Positions 34,162-38,499 of a stretch of 38,499 bases of DNA are shown here, in pieces. How positions within the stretch are numbered: position 1 is the first letter of the stretch; each line of letters opens with the position of its first letter. The position numbers and the translations under genes are program-made. Source of the DNA: Pirellulaceae bacterium (lineage in GTDB: Bacteria > Planctomycetota > Planctomycetia > Pirellulales > Pirellulaceae); assembly GCA_028281725.1 (NCBI GenBank), contig JANQJJ010000483.1, positions 1 to 38,499 on the forward strand, given 5' to 3'. The notes beneath the pieces are model-generated. The model saw only the letters and a program-made list of their open reading frames with translations, had not been told where the DNA came from and made no database searches.

Positions 34162-35417
34162 TTCGAATGGCCACCGCTGCTAACTTTCGCACGGCTGGCC
34201 ACATCGGCTCCCACCTTCAAAATGGCCAAGACCACCAAGGTCGTCGCCGCCGCCGTCAACGGCAGGACCACTCCTCCGTCGGGCATTAGCAGACTCGCAC
34301 CGACCGCTGCGGCAATGATCGGAATGGTAACGACCCCCAGCATGCCGGGGAAAAACTGCTTCTTCCAACCACCTTTTTGTCCACTCAGCTGGTTGAAGGC
34401 GACGGCTAGCACTACCAGCAACCCGACGATTAGCCCTTCGTAATCGCTTGAGCCCGAGCCGATCAGTTTGGCAACCGCATCAATGACCACGCGCAGGAAC
34501 AACGCTCCGAGTATCACTCCGGTGATGCGTCCCACACCGCCTTGCAAACTACATCCACCCACCACGGCCGCGGCGATCGCAAAAAGCTCGTACCCGACGC
34601 CCTGCGTCTGCGGATCCGAAGAACCCACTTCACTGCTGAACAAGATACCGGCAATCGCTGCGGTCATCGTACCGATGCAATAAGCTAGCCACTTGAGTCG
34701 TTCGGTACGAATACCACTCAGCTTGGCCGCCTGCTCGTTGCCGCCCATCGCATACAGATGTCGGCCGACAACCGTTTTGTTCATTAAAATCCAGGCTAGA
34801 CCGGCGATCACCAGAAAAATCAGCAGGGGAATCCACCACTCCCGCCCAAGTATGCCGAACGTTCTGTCTTGGATGTTGATCTTGAACGATTGCTGGCCAA
34901 GCCAGGCCGTCACCGCTTCGGTGGAAATCAAGGCCAGGCTTCGCAGGCCGACCAACGAGGCCAGCGTGGCGACAAATGGTGGCAAGCCGACAATTGTGAT
35001 CAGCCAAGTATGTAAGGTGCCAACCAGAATTCCCGCCAACAACGTACAAAGGACGCCCACCACGATTAACCAGTTCGGAATCGACGCGGTCGGGTCGTCG
35101 GCCTCCGGGTAAATGGCATGGGCCACCACACTGATGACCATACAGCATATCATGCCACCGAAGGCAATCATCGAACCGCTACTAAGATCGATTCCACCGG
35201 AGATAATCACAATCGCGGCGCCTATCGCGAAAATTCCCAGCATAGACGCGTAGCGCACAATCTGAGCCGCGTTGTACTGAAAACGCAGCACGTAGGCATC
35301 GTTGACGATTGCCGTCAGTCCAAAGACAACCACACATCCGGCCAGCAGCACGATTTCCGTCAAGTGCCGTGAAACGAATTGTCCAACCAGACTACTGCTC
35401 GTCGAATCGCTTTTCAT
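34158..35417 (-). CDS. Sugar ABC transporter permease (CUT2, RbsC-like)
   Basis: A 419-residue membrane protein of the BPD_transp_2 family. The conserved core includes GIFAIGAAIVIISGGIDLSS, the typical first segment, and an AMGGNEQAAKLSGIRTERLK loop that contacts the ATPase. It is longer than RbsC of E. coli (about 320 residues) because a C-terminal extension of about 70 residues adds two further hydrophobic segments (GMLGVVTIPIIAAAVGA and VVLPLTAAATTLVVLAIL). Whether this extension changes pairing or regulation is unknown. It lies between the binding-protein gene (92 bases upstream) and the ATPase gene (4-base overlap), forming one transport operon. Confidence 0.9.
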   Translation of the reverse strand: MKSDSTSSSLVGQFVSRHLTEIVLLAGCVVVFGLTAIVNDAYVLRFQYNAAQIVRYASMLGIFAIGAAIVIISGGIDLSSGSMIAFGGMICCMVISVVAHAIYPEADDPTASIPNWLIVVGVLCTLLAGILVGTLHTWLITIVGLPPFVATLASLVGLRSLALISTEAVTAWLGQQSFKINIQDRTFGILGREWWIPLLIFLVIAGLAWILMNKTVVGRHLYAMGGNEQAAKLSGIRTERLKWLAYCIGTMTAAIAGILFSSEVGSSDPQTQGVGYELFAIAAAVVGGCSLQGGVGRITGVILGALFLRVVIDAVAKLIGSGSSDYEGLIVGLLVVLAVAFNQLSGQKGGWKKQFFPGMLGVVTIPIIAAAVGASLLMPDGGVVLPLTAAATTLVVLAILKVGADVASRAKVSSGGHSK

Positions 35418-35509
35418 CGCAGACCAACCGGAAGAGAACGTATCAATCGGTGCTGACGAACCATGAGGGAATTCTGCTTGCCGGCGCGAGCCCGCACCAG
35501 CGCGGGCAG

Positions 35510-36610
35510 TCAGCTACCCTGCAGATTGCGTTCAGCCAGCCAAGCATTAAACTGCTCAGCAGTAAAAAACTGCGTTTCAGCAGCAAACATCTCAGGCTTC
35601 AGCGGAGAATCCTCTCCCGGCACGACCACCCGAAGCTCGGTCGTGAGGATATCGTTGCCGTCGGCCAACTCCGGATACATCTGATCGATGGTCGGCTGAT
35701 CATCCACTACCAGGGCTTTCATTAGCTTAGTTCCAAGGTAGCCCATTTGATACGGGTTCTGCACCACCATCGCATCGATCATGCCATCGTTCATGTGCTG
35801 GATGGCCTTGGGCGCGGCATCAAATACGACGATCGCGGTCTGATCACGAATCCCGTTCTCCTTGACGACCTCGACAATGGCGTGCGCATTGTAAGCCCAG
35901 ATGCCGACCAGAGTATCGATCTCCGGGTGGTTCTGAAGAGCATTGCGGACGTTGGCCTGAGCCTTCGTAAGATCCATATTGTCGAACAGGCCGTCTGCTT
36001 TGGTAAATGAATCACCGGCGCCGGTAGCGAATCCAGTGGTACGTTCGATGACGTTGGCCGCAGACGCCAAGCCATAAAACGTGGCGTAGGTAGCCCCGTC
36101 GGGTCGCAGCCCCCTGGCAGCCTTGCCCAGCTCTTGCCCACCGATGATGTTGTCCGTTCCGAGGTAAGCAAACCGACTGTCGCGATACTGGTCACGATTG
36201 ATATCGGAATCAATCGTAATCACCTTCACACCCGAGGCGTCCAACTGCCGCATCGCGTCGGCCAGCGCCGAGTTATCCGCGTCGGTTACGGAAATAGCCA
36301 CCGCAGCGATATCCGTTTGTCCGGCGTACTGCTTCAGTTTGTCAATCTGGCCTTTGGCGGTGCCGTCATTCTTATCCATCTCCACCCGCAGGCCGACCGA
36401 TGCTAAATCGAAGTCCTCCGCGGCTTTTTCCATTCCGGTGCGCATCGCATCCCAAAAAGGATCGTCGCCGTTGGTCAACAGAATGACTCGCTTTTCTTTG
36501 CCGCCCCCGCTCGAAGATGACGACGTGGGCCGGCAACCGGAAAAGAGTAGGGCCGAAGTCAGCACCAATCCAACGATGAGAGAACGTCGCAACAAACTAC
36601 TGGCCAGCAT
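35510..36610 (-). CDS. Sugar ABC transporter substrate-binding lipoprotein (RbsB-like)
   Basis: A 366-residue periplasmic-binding-protein family 4 member. The N-terminus is a lipoprotein signal with lipobox FSGC (C26), followed by a Ser/Gly-rich linker RPTSSSSSGGG. The mature part has the two-lobe layout: KRVILLTNGDDPFWDAM at the start, AAVAISVTDADNSAL and VITIDSDIN in the first lobe, and LVGIWAYNAHA and AIVVFDAAPKAIQHM in the second. The substrate is a monosaccharide or polyol by family. It is first in the binding protein - permease - ATPase operon, so the operon promoter should lie in 36611-36990. Confidence 0.92.
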   Translation of the reverse strand: MLASSLLRRSLIVGLVLTSALLFSGCRPTSSSSSGGGKEKRVILLTNGDDPFWDAMRTGMEKAAEDFDLASVGLRVEMDKNDGTAKGQIDKLKQYAGQTDIAAVAISVTDADNSALADAMRQLDASGVKVITIDSDINRDQYRDSRFAYLGTDNIIGGQELGKAARGLRPDGATYATFYGLASAANVIERTTGFATGAGDSFTKADGLFDNMDLTKAQANVRNALQNHPEIDTLVGIWAYNAHAIVEVVKENGIRDQTAIVVFDAAPKAIQHMNDGMIDAMVVQNPYQMGYLGTKLMKALVVDDQPTIDQMYPELADGNDILTTELRVVVPGEDSPLKPEMFAAETQFFTAEQFNAWLAERNLQGS

Positions 36611-36990
36611 GGCTCTTGATCCGTTGTTGAGGGCTTAATGAGGCGGAAAACGAGGCCCTAGATTCTAAGTTCCCGTACGTTGTCGAGCAACAACCAAACC
36701 AGATTGTCCGTCCTTTCTCGGGCTCGCCCGCCAGCTCTACCAGGCTTGTCCGCCGGGTCCTCCACGCCTTAAGAGAAAAACGGTCCCAAGCTTTCGAGAA
36801 AAAGCCGCCCCGGCGCAGAAACGACCTGCGAACATCGCCGATCTGGCAAGTCGTCTCGTCGCTGGCGTTTCGCGTCCGCCCGGTGCAAGAGGCGCAGCTT
36901 CAAAACTAGCGTTTGGGCTTGGCGGGAGCGCAAAAGCGGGAGATTCAAAAAAAGTACGCCCATCCACGCTGCGGACTTGGCGATGAGTCT
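36611..36990. other. 380-base non-coding gap upstream of the transporter operon
   Basis: No convincing coding region is present; small open frames here have no recognisable motif or ribosome site. It should include the promoter of the transporter operon on its left and the transcript end of the oxidoreductase gene on its right. I could not identify clear promoter boxes or a catabolite operator. Confidence 0.55.
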
Positions 36991-38037
36991 TTAACTACCC
37001 AGCTGGACCTTCACGCCGGTTCGGGCTGATTCGTAAATCGCCAGTATCAGCTCGACGCTCCGTCGCCCCTCCAGGCCGTCGATCAGCGGAGCCCGTTCCG
37101 AGCGTATGGCCTCCAAGAAGTCTTCGAACAATTCGGTATGAGCCTGGTGACCAATGGCGGCGGGGTCCGCGGCGCCGCCACCCGTCTTGGTACGTCCGAG
37201 CATCTCCTCGCGTAGTGTTTCGTCTTCCGCGACGGCTTCGGCAAACTCCCACTTAACAATGTCCTCTTCCTCGAGGATCGCAGTGCCCTGGGAACCCGAC
37301 AGTTCGATTCGTTTGAGTGAACCGGGAAATCCAGCCGTCGTCGCCTCGATGACACCCAATGCCCCGCTAGCGAAACGTATGGTCGCGGTGGCCACATCTT
37401 CGACTTCGATTCGCTCGTGCGCCAAAGTTGCGGTGTGTGCCATCACTTCCACTGCCGGTCCCATGAGCCACAACAGCAGATCGACACTATGAATGGCCTG
37501 ATTCATCAGCGCTCCTCCGCCGTCAAGCTCCCAGGTTCCCCGCCAAGCGCCACTATCGTAGTACTCCTGGGTACGAAACCACTTGACGTACGCATCGCCC
37601 AGAGCCAACTTGCCGAAGCGTCCCGCGTCCACGGCTTGCTTCATCAGTCGGCTTGAGCGATGAAAGCGTGAGGGAAAGATCGTCGCCAGCAGGACGTTCG
37701 CTTCGGCGCACGCGTCGATCATACGATCGCAGCGCTCGAGCGTGACGTCCAACGGTTTCTCGACGACGACATGTTTGCCAGCCTTGGCGGCGGCCAAACA
37801 GGGTTCCATGTGGGCTCCACTGGGAGAGCAAATCGTGACCACGTCCAGGTCATCGAGGGCCAACATGGCTTCTAGGTCGGTAAACGCCTGGCCGCCGAAT
37901 TCCGCCGCCAGCGATTCGGCCTTGGGCGCCGTCCGGTTGTAGCAGGCGACTAGGTTCGCGTCCTCAATATCCGCAATAGCCCGCGCGTGGAAATTGGCAA
38001 TCATTCCACAACCGATAATCCCGAAGCCAGTCGCCAT
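36991..38037 (-). CDS. Gfo/Idh/MocA family NAD(P)-dependent oxidoreductase
   Basis: A 348-residue oxidoreductase. The Rossmann motif is GCGMIANFH (G9, G11, A14), the catalytic-region signature is EKPL (E93, K94, P95), and the C-terminal alpha/beta domain has ELDGGGALMNQAIHSVDLLLW with the usual conserved His. Members oxidise sugars, sugar acids or inositols, or act in amino-sugar and cofactor pathways; no exact substrate can be named. It lies upstream of the CUT2 transporter operon on the same strand across a 380-base gap, which suggests but does not prove that it uses the imported sugar. Length is normal and the start MATGFGIIG is natural. Confidence 0.88.
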   Translation of the reverse strand: MATGFGIIGCGMIANFHARAIADIEDANLVACYNRTAPKAESLAAEFGGQAFTDLEAMLALDDLDVVTICSPSGAHMEPCLAAAKAGKHVVVEKPLDVTLERCDRMIDACAEANVLLATIFPSRFHRSSRLMKQAVDAGRFGKLALGDAYVKWFRTQEYYDSGAWRGTWELDGGGALMNQAIHSVDLLLWLMGPAVEVMAHTATLAHERIEVEDVATATIRFASGALGVIEATTAGFPGSLKRIELSGSQGTAILEEEDIVKWEFAEAVAEDETLREEMLGRTKTGGGAADPAAIGHQAHTELFEDFLEAIRSERAPLIDGLEGRRSVELILAIYESARTGVKVQLGS

Positions 38038-38097
38038 AAATCAGTGCTCCTATCTGCCTAGGTAAAAGATTGGTTCCAGTGAGCCGGATCGAACCGT

Positions 38098-38499
38098 TTA
38101 ACTCGGATCGACGTCACATAATCCCAGCGGCATGTCGTTCCTGGGATCTTGGACCCTCAATGCCCGCTTGCCGGAAAAAATATGATATAGCGGATCGCCT
38201 ACAAACTCAGCCCGCCATCCTCGCAAGAGATTCGGATAGGCGTCATCGCTCTCGTCCAGCTGTTGCCCCTCGAGCCAATACGACGCGAGTTTGCCCACGT
38301 CATCGGAAGTCCCAACGATGGCTGGGGCAATGCTATTGCTTCTACACAAGTAAGACATGGCCGCCGCCAAAAACTGCTGTAGCAAAGCCGGAGGGCGCGA
38401 ACGTTTTGCCTGGCCGCTCCAGGGTGTATCCGGAACCTGCCCGGCCAGGCCTGCCGAAATGCAGTTGGCTATCTCGGGAATGAATCGCTGAAATCCAGC
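38098..38499 (-). CDS. Ribonuclease D-like protein, C-terminal part (5' truncated by window edge)
   Basis: The frame is open from the right edge to a stop at 38098, giving about 133 C-terminal residues. The stretch IVGTSDDVGKLASYWLEGQ followed by NLLRGWRAEFVGDPLYHIFSG and LRVQDPRNDMPLGL resembles the end of ribonuclease D proteins, after the HRDC domain, where GWRAEVVG-like and a terminal acidic/proline stretch are typical. The exonuclease domain is outside the window, so the call depends on this pattern alone. The upstream residues also fit a helical HRDC-like region (FLAAAMSYLCRSN). It would act in RNA 3' processing. The gene lies 60 bases from the oxidoreductase start and is transcribed towards it. 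Confidence 0.65.
   Translation of the reverse strand, partial: AGFQRFIPEIANCISAGLAGQVPDTPWSGQAKRSRPPALLQQFLAAAMSYLCRSNSIAPAIVGTSDDVGKLASYWLEGQQLDESDDAYPNLLRGWRAEFVGDPLYHIFSGKRALRVQDPRNDMPLGLCDVDPS

Noticed and set aside
36737-36967. A 76-codon frame in the gap upstream of the transporter operon
   Set aside because: Low-complexity Ala/Pro/Arg-rich sequence without a motif or ribosome site.

Overview
The window looks like a chromosomal segment from a planctomycete (Planctomycetota, most likely Pirellulales). This rests on family content: a large DUF1549/DUF1553 protein with haem-type CxxCH motifs, a TIGR03009-like secreted protein, a small membrane protein beginning with the NPYEPP motif, a formylglycine sulfatase, a PQQ-propeller membrane protein, and a probable bacillithiol-type deacetylase. 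Base composition is moderately GC-rich and even. I saw no rRNA, tRNA, CRISPR array, integrase, transposase or prophage gene, so this reads as ordinary core and metabolic chromosome.

Layout, left to right. Bases 1-878 are the 3' end of a type IIA topoisomerase B subunit, followed by a stand-alone receiver protein. A minus-strand MoxR - DUF58 - transglutaminase cluster (6453 to 1722) follows. Next come a plus-strand PQQ-propeller protein and a BshB1-like deacetylase, facing a minus-strand pair: a DUF1549/DUF1553 cytochrome-like protein and a TIGR03009-like protein. A haemolysin III-like membrane protein converges on a TIM-barrel isomerase. From 21764 down to 14686 lies a long minus-strand block: thiL, an Fe-S type cysH with an Rrf2 regulator, a hydroxyacid dehydrogenase, a Nudix hydrolase, a small helical protein, an SPFH protein and a methyltransferase. 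A small palindromic element separates the dehydrogenase from the Nudix gene.

From 21880 to 27601 mostly plus-strand genes follow: a small membrane protein, nagB, a sulfatase and a short RecQ, with TerC on the minus strand. From 27615 to the right edge everything is on the minus strand: the 2-oxoacid:ferredoxin oxidoreductase pair (korB, korA), phosphoglycerate kinase, a complete CUT2-type sugar ABC transporter (binding protein, permease, double ATPase), a Gfo/Idh/MocA oxidoreductase, and the C-terminal end of a ribonuclease D-like protein.

Functional themes. There is sugar and amino-sugar uptake and catabolism (CUT2 transporter, Gfo/Idh/MocA, TIM-barrel isomerase, NagB, sulfatase, PGK, 2-oxoacid oxidoreductase), which fits a polysaccharide-degrading planctomycete. 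There is a sulfur and redox group (cysH, Rrf2, possible bacillithiol deacetylase). There is an envelope or membrane-associated group (MoxR-DUF58-transglutaminase, SPFH module, TerC). I found no clear new defence or mobile system. The most unusual items are the SPFH protein with a YbjN-like C-terminal domain next to a helical protein with a repeated GYGG motif, the cysH promoter with an exact 9-bp tandem repeat between its -35 and -10, a RecQ that stops where its zinc site should begin, and a palindromic element that supplies the stop codon of the dehydrogenase.
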